The translations under genes were made by a program, and so were the position numbers. The notes under the pieces were generated by a model that worked only from the letters and a program-made list of their open reading frames with translations, ran no database searches and was not told the DNA's origin. A stretch of 64,000 bases of DNA, taken from NCBI GenBank assembly GCA_964468045.1, contig CAYXTO010000004.1, forward strand, positions 239,707 through 303,706, given 5' to 3'. The stretch is from JAWKXU01 sp964468045. Lineage in GTDB: Bacteria > Pseudomonadota > Alphaproteobacteria > Sphingomonadales > Sphingomonadaceae. Position 1 is the first letter of the stretch. The number at the start of each line of letters is the position of its first letter. This document shows, piece by piece, positions 8,305 to 16,748 of the stretch.

Positions 8305-9692
8305 TGCATTTGCTGCGGCGCGCCGCGCGCCATGCCCTCGCGGCCTGCCTTGCTCTCGCATGCCCGGCTGTGGCGCAAGCCGATACGCTGGTGGACAATA
8401 TCAACGGCATCACCATCGGATCGGACGGCGTGTTGCAGCGCTTCACGGGAATCGTCATCGGCAACGACGGACGCATCAGCCAGATCCTGCAGCAGAAGGA
8501 CAAACGGCCGAAAAAGATCGATTACCGGATAGAAGGCCAGGGACGCACGATGCTGCCCGGCATCGTCGCAGCCGATATGCGGCTGATGGATTTCGGGCTT
8601 TCGCTGCTCAATGCGACAGCCAGGGCAAGCGGCGATTCAGCCCTGCCGCCGCCCCGCCCGGAAGATTGGGATGTCGCCTTGCAGAAGGCGCAGAGGCAAC
8701 TGGCCGCATGCGGCATCACGGCGGTGACCGATACCGCCACCACGATCGAACACTGGCAGGCCTATCGGCGGGCGGGCGACGCGCGGACGCTTTATCTGCG
8801 CATCGCCGCCTATGCCGGGGACGTTGCCTCCATGGTCCTGATCGGAGGGCCGGGGCCCTCTCCCTGGCTGTATGATGACCGCTTGCGGCTGAATGGCGTG
8901 CATCTCATCGCAGACGGCACGCTGGAGGCACATGGCGCCGCGCTCAAGGCGCCCTATGCGGATCGCCCGGATATGAGCGGGAAGCTGATCCAGGGTGAGA
9001 CGCAGTTGCGCAACCTGATGAGCCGCGCGGCGATCGACGGCTTCCAGGTTTCCGTCGCCGCGCATGGCGATGCTGCCCTGATTGAAGTGCTGGGCGCGAT
9101 CGACGAGCTGGCCCTTACCTACAAGGGCGAGCGGCGCTGGCGGATCGACGGTTTGCAGCTGGCCGCCCAGGCCGACTTGCCGCGCCTTGCCGCGCATGGC
9201 GCCATCGTCACGTTCCGGCCGGGCAATCTCGCAGCCGAAGCGGCCGTGGCGGAGGCACGGCTCGGGCCCGGCCGCATCGGCTCGGTGCAGCCCTGGCAAA
9301 GCCTGGATCAGGCGCGCGTAAAATTCGCCATCGCTGGTCCTCGACAGTCCCTGCCATCGCCCTTTGCCGACCTGGCGGCCGCGATCTCGCGGGAAGATGC
9401 CCAGGGCCAGCCGGCGGGCGGATGGCAGCCGCAACAGCGCATCGGCCGGGAGGCCGCGCTGGCCGCGCTCACCGCCAATGCCGCTTTCGCAGCCCATGGC
9501 GAAGGGCGCTTCGGCCGGATCGTGGCGGGCGAACGAGCGGATTTCATCCTGGTGGACCGGGATCCGATGACCGCAACCCCGGCGGAGCTGCGCACCACAC
9601 GGGTGCTTGAAACCTGGATAGGAGGGGTCAAGATCTACCAGGAAGGCCTTGAGACGGAGCAGAAATACACCAAGGAGATGCCCGGCTGGTAA
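8301..9692 (+). CDS. Exported amidohydrolase-fold protein (YtcJ/Amidohydro_3-like) lacking the metal ligands
   Basis: Overall layout matches exported amidohydrolase family 3 proteins. It has a signal peptide (residues 1-27, cleavage after VAQA), a small beta domain, a barrel and the C-terminal GRIVAGERADFILVDRDP segment. Yet each place where the family carries a metal ligand is changed. The usual PGxxDxHxH is PGIVAADMR (86-94). The lysine segment VKxxxDG reads GVHLIADG (199-206). HAIGDAA reads AAHGDAA. RIEHxQ reads RIDGLQ (281-286). The late GSD aspartate region reads AIAGP. The enzyme is therefore predicted to be metal-free and probably not a hydrolase; a binding or partner role is possible. 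The ATG at 8301 overlaps the preceding dehydrogenase stop by four bases. It ends one base before the convergent tatC stop. Confidence 0.8.
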   Translation: MMHLLRRAARHALAACLALACPAVAQADTLVDNINGITIGSDGVLQRFTGIVIGNDGRISQILQQKDKRPKKIDYRIEGQGRTMLPGIVAADMRLMDFGLSLLNATARASGDSALPPPRPEDWDVALQKAQRQLAACGITAVTDTATTIEHWQAYRRAGDARTLYLRIAAYAGDVASMVLIGGPGPSPWLYDDRLRLNGVHLIADGTLEAHGAALKAPYADRPDMSGKLIQGETQLRNLMSRAAIDGFQVSVAAHGDAALIEVLGAIDELALTYKGERRWRIDGLQLAAQADLPRLAAHGAIVTFRPGNLAAEAAVAEARLGPGRIGSVQPWQSLDQARVKFAIAGPRQSLPSPFADLAAAISREDAQGQPAGGWQPQQRIGREAALAALTANAAFAAHGEGRFGRIVAGERADFILVDRDPMTATPAELRTTRVLETWIGGVKIYQEGLETEQKYTKEMPGW

Positions 9693-9693
9693 C

Positions 9694-10515
9694 TCAGTCG
9701 ATATTCCCGCCGCTTTCCGTCTGCCCGGCCTGTTCGCGTTCGGCCTGGCTCCCGGCGCGCTTCTCCGAAAACCACATCAGCGCCAGCGACCCTTCGAACA
9801 GGATCAGCAGCGGCGTGGCCAGCAGCAATTGCGAAATCACGTCGGGCGGCGTGATCACCGCCGCGACGATGAAGATTCCCACGATCACGTAACGCCGTGC
9901 CCCCGCCATTTGCGCCCGGGTGACGATCCCGGCGCGATTGAGCAGCATCAGCAGCACCGGCAGCAGGAAACTGATCCCGAAGGCCAGGATGAACTGCATC
10001 ACCAGATCGAGATAATCGCCCGTCCCCGGCAAGGCTTCCAGCTTCAACCCGCCCCGGCTGCCCTCGAAGCCGAGGAACCAGTGGAACGCGGTGGGCATCA
10101 CCACGAAATAGGCAAGCGCAGCGCCCATCGTGAACAGCACGGGAGTCGCGACCAGGAAAGGCAGGAACGCCTTCTTTTCCCTGGCATAGAGCCCCGGCGC
10201 GACGAACGCCCACAACTGGTTGGCGATGATCGGAAAGCTGACGAAGAAGGCCGCGAACAGCGCCACCTTGATCTCCACGAAGAACGCCTCGTAGAGCTTG
10301 GTGTAGATCAGCCTGCCCTCGCCCGTGGGGAAGGCTTCCGTCAAAGGGTGGACAAGGAAGCCGAAGATATCTTCTGCGAAATAGAGGCATACGGCAAAGG
10401 CGATGCCCAGCGCCATGACGCAGCGCAGCAGCCTCGTGCGCAGCTCGATCAGATGGTCCAGCAGCGGAGCCTGCGTCTCGTCGATATCCTTGAGCTTGAA
10501 GGGCATGTTCTTCAT
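9694..10515 (-). CDS. tatC: Sec-independent protein translocase subunit TatC
   Basis: TatC is the multi-spanning receptor that binds twin-arginine signal peptides with TatB and nucleates TatA assembly. The 273-residue protein has six membrane segments. Family hallmarks visible are the N-terminal PLLDHLIELRTRLL, the FxVSFP-type segment in FFVSFPIIANQLWAFVAPGLY, the EKKAFLPFL segment, and RAQMAGARRYVIVGIFIVAAVITPPD near the end. The ATG at 10515 overlaps the tatB stop (ATGA). The C-terminal tail (about residues 250-273) is charged and cytoplasmic. It is the last gene of the argS-to-tatC run and converges on the amidohydrolase-like gene. Confidence 0.95.
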   Translation of the reverse strand: MKNMPFKLKDIDETQAPLLDHLIELRTRLLRCVMALGIAFAVCLYFAEDIFGFLVHPLTEAFPTGEGRLIYTKLYEAFFVEIKVALFAAFFVSFPIIANQLWAFVAPGLYAREKKAFLPFLVATPVLFTMGAALAYFVVMPTAFHWFLGFEGSRGGLKLEALPGTGDYLDLVMQFILAFGISFLLPVLLMLLNRAGIVTRAQMAGARRYVIVGIFIVAAVITPPDVISQLLLATPLLILFEGSLALMWFSEKRAGSQAEREQAGQTESGGNID

Positions 10516-10922
10516 GGCGGCGGTGGCGGCCCGTTGAACGGCAGGAGCGGTTCGTCCTCGCCAGGGGCAACGGACCGGGCGGGCGATGCGGACTGCGCGC
10601 GGGCTTCCGCGCTTGCCGCCGCCGGGGCCGCTGAAACGGTGTCATCCGGAACGGAGGGCGACGGAGGCAGCGGCTCCACCTGCGGGTCCGGATGCGCGGC
10701 CATGATGCGTTCGTTATGCTCGCGCCATTTCCTTTCGGCTTCCTCCATTTCCGCTTCGCGGATCATGGCTTCGACCCCGGTGCGGAAATGGCCTGAAATA
10801 CGCCGGATCTTGCCGATCCAGCGGCCGGCGGTGCGCAAGGCGAGCGGCATATCCTTCGGACCGATGACGACAATCGCCACGATCACGATCAGCAACAGTT
10901 CGGACGCACCGACATCAAACAT
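10512..10922 (-). CDS. tatB: Sec-independent protein translocase subunit TatB
   Basis: TatB has one N-terminal membrane helix followed by an amphipathic helix and forms the signal-peptide receptor with TatC. The opening MFDVGASELLLIVIVAIVVI followed by GPKDMPLALRTAGRW is characteristic of TatB, as opposed to TatA: a glutamate in the helix and the GP hinge. The tail (residues 75-136) is rich in Pro, Ala and Ser and varies in all TatB proteins. The gene lies 21 bases after the second tatA and overlaps tatC by four bases. Confidence 0.93.
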   Translation of the reverse strand: MFDVGASELLLIVIVAIVVIGPKDMPLALRTAGRWIGKIRRISGHFRTGVEAMIREAEMEEAERKWREHNERIMAAHPDPQVEPLPPSPSVPDDTVSAAPAAASAEARAQSASPARSVAPGEDEPLLPFNGPPPPP

Positions 10923-10943
10923 CTTGCAGCGACCGGATCATGC

Positions 10944-11171
10944 TCAGGGCTGGCTGGAGCCGTCGGTGTTCCTGGCCTCCGGGGCCGGCTCGGAGGGCTG
11001 GGAGTCGATCTGCGGAGGCGGAACGGCCGGCGTGTCGCTCTCGCACATGCCCTGCTTGAAATTCTTGATGCCCTTGCCGAAATCGCCCATCATTTCGGCG
11101 ATCCGGCCACGGCCGAACAGCACCAGTATCACCAGCGCGATGATCAGCAGCTGAAACGGTCCGATATTCAT
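10944..11171 (-). CDS. tatA: Second twin-arginine translocase TatA subunit (tandem copy)
   Basis: A 75-residue TatA protein: membrane helix QLLIIALVILVLF, hinge GRGRIAEMMGDFGKGIKNFK (amphipathic helix), then an acidic, proline-rich tail. It is nearly identical in its helix-hinge core to the tatA at 11328-11552, also at DNA level. It differs in the first residues (MNIGPF against MGLSLPH), in the tail, and in a cysteine straight after the amphipathic helix (KQGMCESD). The ATG at 11171 aligns with the TatA N-terminus. Its ribosome binding site is much weaker than that of the upstream copy, and 156 bases separate the two copies. Whether both are used, or one has a different role, cannot be told from sequence. 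Confidence 0.9.
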   Translation of the reverse strand: MNIGPFQLLIIALVILVLFGRGRIAEMMGDFGKGIKNFKQGMCESDTPAVPPPQIDSQPSEPAPEARNTDGSSQP

Positions 11172-11327
11172 GGCAGCACTCGCTTTCGCTCCGAACCGTC
11201 TATAGGGCAATTGCCAATTCGGCACCAGTGCCGGGCCTGACCCGCCCCACCCGCTCCCCAAACAACGCGGATCGTGAAGATCACCGGGCCAGCACCCACC
11301 CGCCGGTGGGCAGAAAGGCGTGCGAAC

Positions 11328-11552
11328 CTATTCCGTCTTGGTCCCGGTCGAGGATCCGCTCGTCACCTCGGACTGCGGATCGGGCAGTGCGGGCTTGGGC
11401 GTGGGCGGCGTATCGGCTTCCTCGTTCATGCCCTGCTTGAAGCTTTTGATGCCCTTGCCGAAATCGCCCATCATTTCGGAGATCCGGCCACGGCCGAACA
11501 GCACCAATATGACCAGCGCCACCACGATCAGATGCGGAAGTGACAGGCCCAT
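11328..11552 (-). CDS. tatA: Twin-arginine translocase TatA subunit (first copy)
   Basis: TatA forms the size-variable membrane pore element for export of folded proteins. The 74-residue protein has the helix LIVVALVILVLF, the hinge GRGRISEMMGDFGKGIKSFK and a short Pro/Ser/Thr tail. The ATG at 11552 is preceded by AGGAG six bases upstream, the best ribosome binding site in the tat run. This copy comes first in transcription order after scpB, from which it is separated by 97 bases holding a small hairpin. Confidence 0.94.
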   Translation of the reverse strand: MGLSLPHLIVVALVILVLFGRGRISEMMGDFGKGIKSFKQGMNEEADTPPTPKPALPDPQSEVTSGSSTGTKTE

Positions 11553-11588
11553 GCTTATTCTCCTGACGTAATGCAGACTTCCATATGA

Positions 11589-11605
11589 GGCCGCGCGACG
11601 CGGCC
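11589..11605 (-). other. Short GC hairpin between scpB and tatA
   Basis: A perfect 7-base stem (GGCCGCG / CGCGGCC) with a 3-base loop lies in the 97-base gap between the scpB stop and the first tatA start. With no T-run it is unlikely to be a full terminator. It could mark partial separation of the tat genes from the upstream operon. Confidence 0.35.
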
Positions 11606-11649
11606 TTCAACACCGTGCCCCCTTAATGTTTGTCGCCGCGATTGGCGAG

Positions 11650-12267
11650 TCAATCCGTGGCGTTCCCCGGTTCGCCGGCAGGCTCCCCTTCCCCCACATC
11701 CTCGGCCAAGGCCCCCATCAGCGCATCCTCGACAGGATCGAGCAACCCCGCCGCGCGCAATTCCTCGATGCCGGGCAGTTCGCGGCGCGAGGCAAGCCCG
11801 AAATGGGCGAGAAACTCGCCGGTCGTCGCATAGATCACGGGCCGGCCCGGCACTTCCCGCCGCCCCGCCACTCGCACCCAGCCGGTTTCGAGCAGCACGT
11901 CGAGCGTGCCCTTGGCGGTCTGCACGCCCCGGATCGACTCGATCTCGGCGCGGCTGACCGGCTCATGATAGGCGACGATCGCCAGCACCTCGGTCGCCGC
12001 GCGCGACAGGCGGCGGACCTGCTCGCGTTCTCGGCGCAGCAGATGGGCGAGATCGGGCGCGGTCTGGAAATGCCAGCGCTTGCCGCGTTCCACCAACTCG
12101 ATCCCGCGCCCTTGATAATGCGCGGCCAGCTGGCGCAGCGCGTCGCGAATATCCGCGCCGCCCAGATGGCTGGAGATCGCCTCCGCGCTCATCGGCTGCT
12201 CCGCCGCGAACAAGGTGGCCTCGACCGCGCGCACCAGCGCATCCTCGCCGGCTGCCCCTTCGCTCAT
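11650..12267 (-). CDS. scpB: Segregation and condensation protein ScpB
   Basis: ScpB is the winged-helix kleisin-associated subunit of the Smc-ScpAB condensin. The 205-residue protein carries two winged-helix domains: AVEATLFAAEQPMSAEAISSH at the N-terminus and RLSRAATEVLAIVAYHEPVSRAEIESIRG in the second, the family's most conserved segment. The acidic C-terminal tail is variable. The ATG at 12267 overlaps the scpA stop by four bases (ATGA), which fixes the start although the frame is open further upstream. Confidence 0.93.
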   Translation of the reverse strand: MSEGAAGEDALVRAVEATLFAAEQPMSAEAISSHLGGADIRDALRQLAAHYQGRGIELVERGKRWHFQTAPDLAHLLRREREQVRRLSRAATEVLAIVAYHEPVSRAEIESIRGVQTAKGTLDVLLETGWVRVAGRREVPGRPVIYATTGEFLAHFGLASRRELPGIEELRAAGLLDPVEDALMGALAEDVGEGEPAGEPGNATD

Positions 12268-13082
12268 GCGCTTGCCCGCCGCAGCCGCAGGGGCCCGAAG
12301 GTATGGTCCTGCGCGATCTCCGCCTTGCCGAGCCGGGCAAGCTCCAGCATGGCGACGAAGCTGGAAGCGAGCGCCGAACGCCGCAAGCGCGGGTCGGACG
12401 CGGCATCGCCGATCTGCAGGGGAAGGAATTCCTCCAGCATCATCCAGTCGAGCGTAACGCCCAGCATCGCGGAAACCCGGGTCAGCGCCGCATCCAGCGT
12501 CATGACGGGCCGCTCCCGAACCATATGGACGACCGGGGCGGTCCGCGCCTGGACTTGCCCGTAGGCCTGAACCAGATCGAACCAGGCGCATTGCCAGGCG
12601 TTCTTGCGGTCGATCCGCAAACCTTCCGGGGCGCCGCGCACGAAAACATCGCGCCCGAGTCGGTCGCGCGCCATGAGCCGGGCGGCCGCCTCGCGCATAG
12701 CGCCCAGCCGCTGCAGCCGCAATTGCAGGCGCAAGGCCAGTTCCTCGGGGCTGGGATCCTCCTGCTCGTCCTTCGGCAGCAGCAGCGCGGATTTGAGATA
12801 GGCCAGCCAGGCCGCCATCACGAGATAATCGGCGGCCACTTCCAGCTTCAGGGCTTCCGCCCGTTCGATATAGACAAGATACTGATCCACCAGGGCGAGT
12901 ATCGAGATGGTCTTGAGATCGATCTTCTGGCGGCGGGCGAGATCAAGCAGAAGATCGAGCGGGCCTTCCCAGCCGTCCAACTCCAGATAGAGCGCCGCAT
13001 CGTCGGTCGGCGCCGCGGCGAGCGCATCCCAATCGCTGTCCTCGTCCCGAGGCGCGCTTTCGAACAAGGCTTCCTGGGTCAC
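12264..13082 (-). CDS. scpA: Segregation and condensation protein ScpA (kleisin)
   Basis: ScpA bridges the Smc ATPase heads in the chromosome condensin. The conserved N-terminal segment WEGPLDLLLDLARRQKIDL and the following DQYLVYIERAEALKLEVAADYLVMAAWLAYLKSALLLP region are unmistakable. The C-terminal winged helix ends with ASSFVAMLELARLGKAEIAQD. The GTG at 13082 overlaps the nagZ stop (GTGA) and places the start just before the conserved domain, giving 272 residues. It is followed at once by scpB with a four-base overlap, so nagZ, scpA and scpB form one translation-coupled unit. Confidence 0.93.
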   Translation of the reverse strand: MTQEALFESAPRDEDSDWDALAAAPTDDAALYLELDGWEGPLDLLLDLARRQKIDLKTISILALVDQYLVYIERAEALKLEVAADYLVMAAWLAYLKSALLLPKDEQEDPSPEELALRLQLRLQRLGAMREAAARLMARDRLGRDVFVRGAPEGLRIDRKNAWQCAWFDLVQAYGQVQARTAPVVHMVRERPVMTLDAALTRVSAMLGVTLDWMMLEEFLPLQIGDAASDPRLRRSALASSFVAMLELARLGKAEIAQDHTFGPLRLRRASA

Positions 13083-14098
13083 GCCGCCGCCTCGGCCAGC
13101 CGAAGCAGCGCATCCCGCTTGGCGATCAATCCGGCCTGCCGCCCGGTATCCGCGCGCATCGGGCCAACGGCCAGCGCCTGTTCGAGCCGTGCCGCGCCGG
13201 CCGCCGTGATGGCAGGCAAGCGATCGGCGATCCCGACCATGTCGTTCATCCTGGCCCAGCAATTGAGGGCAATATCGCAGCCCGCCGCAATCGCCTTCGC
13301 CGCGCGATCAGGCACCGTGCCGTCCAGCGCCTCCATGTCGAGGTCGTCGGATAGCAGCAGCCCACCGAAGCCGATCCGCCCGCGAATGATCTCCCCGATC
13401 ACGAACGGCGATTGCGTCGCGGGATTTTCGGCATCCCAGGCGGTGTAGCGGATATGGGCGGTCATCGCGATGGCGGCGTCCGCCAGAGACTTGAACGGCG
13501 CCATATCGCGTTCCAGCTCCGCCTCGCTGGCGGTCACCACCGGAAGTTCCTTGTGGCTGTCCACCGTCGCGCGGCCGTGGCCGGGTATATGCTTTACCGT
13601 ACCGCCCACGCCTGCCCTGGCAAGCCCGTCCAGCACCGCCCGGCCCAGCGCCGCCACGCGCAACGGCTCCGATCCCAGCGCACGATCGCCGATGACATCA
13701 TGCGCGCCGGGCTGGCGCACGTCGAGCAAAGGCAGGCAATCGACGGAAATGCCCACTTCGGCCAGATCGAGGCCCAGCGCCTCCGCATTGACGCGCGCGG
13801 CTTCGATCGCGCTGGCGGGCGCCAGATCATAGAGCCGGTCGAACACTTCGCCCGGCGGGAAGGCCAGCCATTCCGGCGGGCGCATCCGGGCGACCCGCCC
13901 GCCCTCCTGATCAATGCAGATAAACAGCCGGTCGCGCCCGTGGATTTCCCGCAGGCTGTCGGTGAGCGCACGAAGCTGCGGCCTGTTTTCGATATTGCGG
14001 CCAAACAGGATATAGCCGGCCGGATCGCTCTCGCGGAAGAAGGCCCGCTCATCAGCGGAGAGCACGGTTCCGGCAATACCGAATATGGCAGGCGTCAT
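13079..14098 (-). CDS. nagZ: Beta-N-acetylhexosaminidase NagZ (GH3)
   Basis: NagZ removes N-acetylglucosamine from anhydro-muropeptides in the cytoplasm during peptidoglycan recycling. It carries the GH3 NagZ signature KHIPGHGRATVDSH (about residues 169-182), with its catalytic Asp-His loop, and the nucleophile region LLSDDLDMEAL (about 249-259). The DQEGGRVARM motif is near residue 64. At 339 residues it is the usual size of the single-domain enzyme. An ATG three codons upstream (14107) is an equal alternative start. No signal peptide is present, in line with a cytoplasmic role. It overlaps scpA by four bases. Confidence 0.93.
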   Translation of the reverse strand: MTPAIFGIAGTVLSADERAFFRESDPAGYILFGRNIENRPQLRALTDSLREIHGRDRLFICIDQEGGRVARMRPPEWLAFPPGEVFDRLYDLAPASAIEAARVNAEALGLDLAEVGISVDCLPLLDVRQPGAHDVIGDRALGSEPLRVAALGRAVLDGLARAGVGGTVKHIPGHGRATVDSHKELPVVTASEAELERDMAPFKSLADAAIAMTAHIRYTAWDAENPATQSPFVIGEIIRGRIGFGGLLLSDDLDMEALDGTVPDRAAKAIAAGCDIALNCWARMNDMVGIADRLPAITAAGAARLEQALAVGPMRADTGRQAGLIAKRDALLRLAEAAA

Positions 14099-14166
14099 AA
14101 TGTGCAAGAGTCGCAGGAAACCCTGCCTTTAGCAAGGTTTCCTCCGCTTCGGGATGTGGATAGCGC

Positions 14167-14916
14167 TCAGCGCTTGACCTGGCAGGCCGCCCCTTGAGCC
14201 TTCAGGCTCTGGCACAGGCTGTTGGCGCCCTCCAGGTCGCCAGCCACCACCTGCAGCCGATAGACCGTGCCGATATCGGCCTGACCTTCGACGATCCGGT
14301 GATTGCGGCCCTTCAGCAGTTCATGCTTGCCGACCAGGGTATTCCAGCCCGCCGTGGCCGCTTCCTTGGTGACATAGGCGCCAAGCTGCACCCCGATCCC
14401 GCCGGCATCGCCGGCCGCATCCTGCGTGGCGGCGGATGCGGACTTGGGCTTGTCGCCTGCCTGAGCGGCATCGATGCCGGGCTTGGCGACAGCATTGGCA
14501 TCCAGGCGGCCTTCGCTGGTCTTGCCTTCGCCGACCTTGAAGCTCGTGTCGCCGGTGCCGGCAAAGGTCTTGCCGCCCGGATCTTCGGGCTTGGACTTGT
14601 AAGGTCCTTCCGGCGCTTCGATGGTGCTGCCATCGGCCACCAGATGCGGGTTGGAATTGCGATGGCTCGCCCACCAAATCCCGCCGACAATGGCCGCCAG
14701 TGCCAGCAGGCCGATCAGGGCGAAGCCCACCATGCGCCCGGTGTCGGGACCTTCCTCATCCGCATCGTCAGCGGATTCCAGCCACGGCAGTTGCTCGTCA
14801 TCATCCTCGAAGCCAAGCCGCTCCTCCTCGGCATTCGCGTCCGGCGTGTCAGCATTGTCAAACTCGGCAAGATTGTCGTCATCCTTGCGGCCATCATCCG
14901 GGTTCGCAATCATCAT
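14167..14916 (-). CDS. SPOR-domain membrane protein
   Basis: SPOR domains bind denuded glycan strands at the division septum. The 249-residue protein has a strongly acidic cytoplasmic N-terminus (about 60 residues), one membrane helix (about 61-82, VGFALIGLLALAAIVGGIWWA), a long flexible periplasmic linker and a C-terminal SPOR domain (about 172-249; GGIGVQLGAYVTKEAATAGW, then YRLQVVAGDLEGANSLCQSL). Two cysteines in the SPOR domain (SLCQSL and AACQVK) could pair. The ATG at 14916 overlaps the argS stop (TGATG). It lies between argS and nagZ, the usual place in sphingomonads. Confidence 0.9.
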   Translation of the reverse strand: MMIANPDDGRKDDDNLAEFDNADTPDANAEEERLGFEDDDEQLPWLESADDADEEGPDTGRMVGFALIGLLALAAIVGGIWWASHRNSNPHLVADGSTIEAPEGPYKSKPEDPGGKTFAGTGDTSFKVGEGKTSEGRLDANAVAKPGIDAAQAGDKPKSASAATQDAAGDAGGIGVQLGAYVTKEAATAGWNTLVGKHELLKGRNHRIVEGQADIGTVYRLQVVAGDLEGANSLCQSLKAQGAACQVKR

Positions 14917-16676
14917 CAAAGCTCCTCAACTGCCTCGACCCCAAGCAAGGCCAGTCCGTTGCGGAAAACTTGCCCGATTTGTGCGGCAAGGAAAAGCCTT
15001 GCGCCGGTCAACGCGGCGTCCTGTGCCACAATGAAGCGCTTGTCCTGCCTATCGTTACCGAGATTCCAATAGGCGTGGAACGCCGCCGCGAGGTCATAGA
15101 GGAAGAAAGCGATGCGGTGCGGCTCCCGCGCCGAGGCGGCCGCTTCCACGATGCGGGGAAATTGCGCGGCCAGCTTCACCAGTTCCATTTCCTCGCTGCC
15201 CAGCCGGTCGAGCGCGGCCTCGGCGGGGGCAAGACCTTCGGCCTCCCCTTTTCGCAGGGTCGAGCGGATCCGGGCATGCGCATATTGCACATAGAACACC
15301 GGATTGTCCTTCGATGCCTCCACGACCTTGGCGAAATCGAAGTCCATCTGCGCTTCGGGCTTGCGGGTCAGCATGGTGAAGCGGACCACGTCCTTGCCCA
15401 CTTCGCGCACCACATCGGCCAGGGTCACGAAGGTGCCCGCGCGCTTCGACATCTTGACCGGCTCGCCATCGCGCAGCAGCTGGACCATCTGCACCAGCTT
15501 GATATCGAACGGGATCGAACGGCCGGCGCCTTGCGTCAGCGCGGCCACCGCCGCCTTGATCCGCTTGACAGTGCCGGCATGATCCGCGCCCCAGATATCG
15601 ATCAGGGCATCGGCATCCTCCGCCTTCTGGAAATGATAGGCAAGGTCCGCGCCGAAATAGGTCCAGCTTCCGTCGCTCTTGCGGATCGGACGATCCTGGT
15701 CGTCGCCGAAGCGGGTCGAACGGAACAGCGGCAATTCCACCGGCTCCCAATCTTCCGGAGTCTTGCCCTTCGGCGCTTCCAGCACGCCGTCATAGACGAG
15801 ATCGTGCTGGCGCAGCCATTGCTCGGCCTCGGCCGGCTTGCCAGCGCCCTGCAATTCGGCCTCGGACGAGAACTTGTCGTGATGGATGCCGAGCAGCGCC
15901 AGATCGGCGCGGATCATCTCCATCATCGCCGCGACGGCACGGGTGCGAAACAGCGGCAGCCATTCCGTCTCGGCCGCTGCGGCGTAACGATCGCCGAATT
16001 CCTTCGCCAGCGCCTCGCCCACCGGCACCAGATAATCGCCGGGATACAGCCCCTCGGGGATCTCTCCCACCCCCTCGCCCAGCGCTTCGCGGTAACGCAG
16101 ATGGACCGAGCGGGCGAGGACGTCGACCTGCCCGCCCGCATCGTTGACGTAATATTCGCGGATCACCTTGTGGCCGGCGAATTCGAGCAGATTGGCTAGC
16201 GCATCGCCCACCACGGCGCCACGGCAATGCCCCATATGCATGGGGCCGGTGGGATTGGCAGAGACATATTCGATATTGACCGTCTGCCCGCCGCCAAGCG
16301 TGGAGCGCCCGTAATCCGGACCTTCGGCTGTGATCGCCTGCAATTCACCGCACCAGGCGCTGTCGGCCAGCCGAAGATTGATGAAGCCGGGGCCCGCGAT
16401 CTCGGCGCCGGTCACCTCCGGCAAGGCGTTCAGCCTTGCGACCAGCGCTTCGGCCAGCGCGCGCGGATTGGCTTGCGCCGGCTTGGCCAGTACCATCGCC
16501 GCATTCGTCGCGAGATCGCCGTGCGACGGGTCGCGCGGCGGTTCGACGCTGACATTGCCTCGCGGCAGGCCGGCAGGCAGGATGCCGTCTTGCTCCAGCG
16601 CGTCGAGCGCGGCGGCCACATGAGCCGCGAAGGCGGCATGGAGAGTCTTCCGGTCGGTGATCAGGTCATTGGACAT
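14916..16676 (-). CDS. argS: Arginyl-tRNA synthetase
   Basis: Class I synthetase that charges tRNA-Arg. The HIGH-type motif is HMGH at residues 147-150 in NPTGPMHMGHCRGA, and the KMSKS-type motif is KMSKR at 408-412. The N-terminal additional domain and the C-terminal DALR anticodon-binding domain (from about residue 470, including YAHARIRSTLRKGE) are complete. At 586 residues it is full length. The ATG at 16676 is the natural start. First gene of the run leading to tatC. Confidence 0.97.
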   Translation of the reverse strand: MSNDLITDRKTLHAAFAAHVAAALDALEQDGILPAGLPRGNVSVEPPRDPSHGDLATNAAMVLAKPAQANPRALAEALVARLNALPEVTGAEIAGPGFINLRLADSAWCGELQAITAEGPDYGRSTLGGGQTVNIEYVSANPTGPMHMGHCRGAVVGDALANLLEFAGHKVIREYYVNDAGGQVDVLARSVHLRYREALGEGVGEIPEGLYPGDYLVPVGEALAKEFGDRYAAAAETEWLPLFRTRAVAAMMEMIRADLALLGIHHDKFSSEAELQGAGKPAEAEQWLRQHDLVYDGVLEAPKGKTPEDWEPVELPLFRSTRFGDDQDRPIRKSDGSWTYFGADLAYHFQKAEDADALIDIWGADHAGTVKRIKAAVAALTQGAGRSIPFDIKLVQMVQLLRDGEPVKMSKRAGTFVTLADVVREVGKDVVRFTMLTRKPEAQMDFDFAKVVEASKDNPVFYVQYAHARIRSTLRKGEAEGLAPAEAALDRLGSEEMELVKLAAQFPRIVEAAASAREPHRIAFFLYDLAAAFHAYWNLGNDRQDKRFIVAQDAALTGARLFLAAQIGQVFRNGLALLGVEAVEEL

Positions 16677-16748
16677 GGGGCGGGCGGTTAGCCGTTTTGC
16701 CCGGCCGGGGGAAGGCCGCTGTCACCGCCTGCGGGAAATCCGCGAAGA

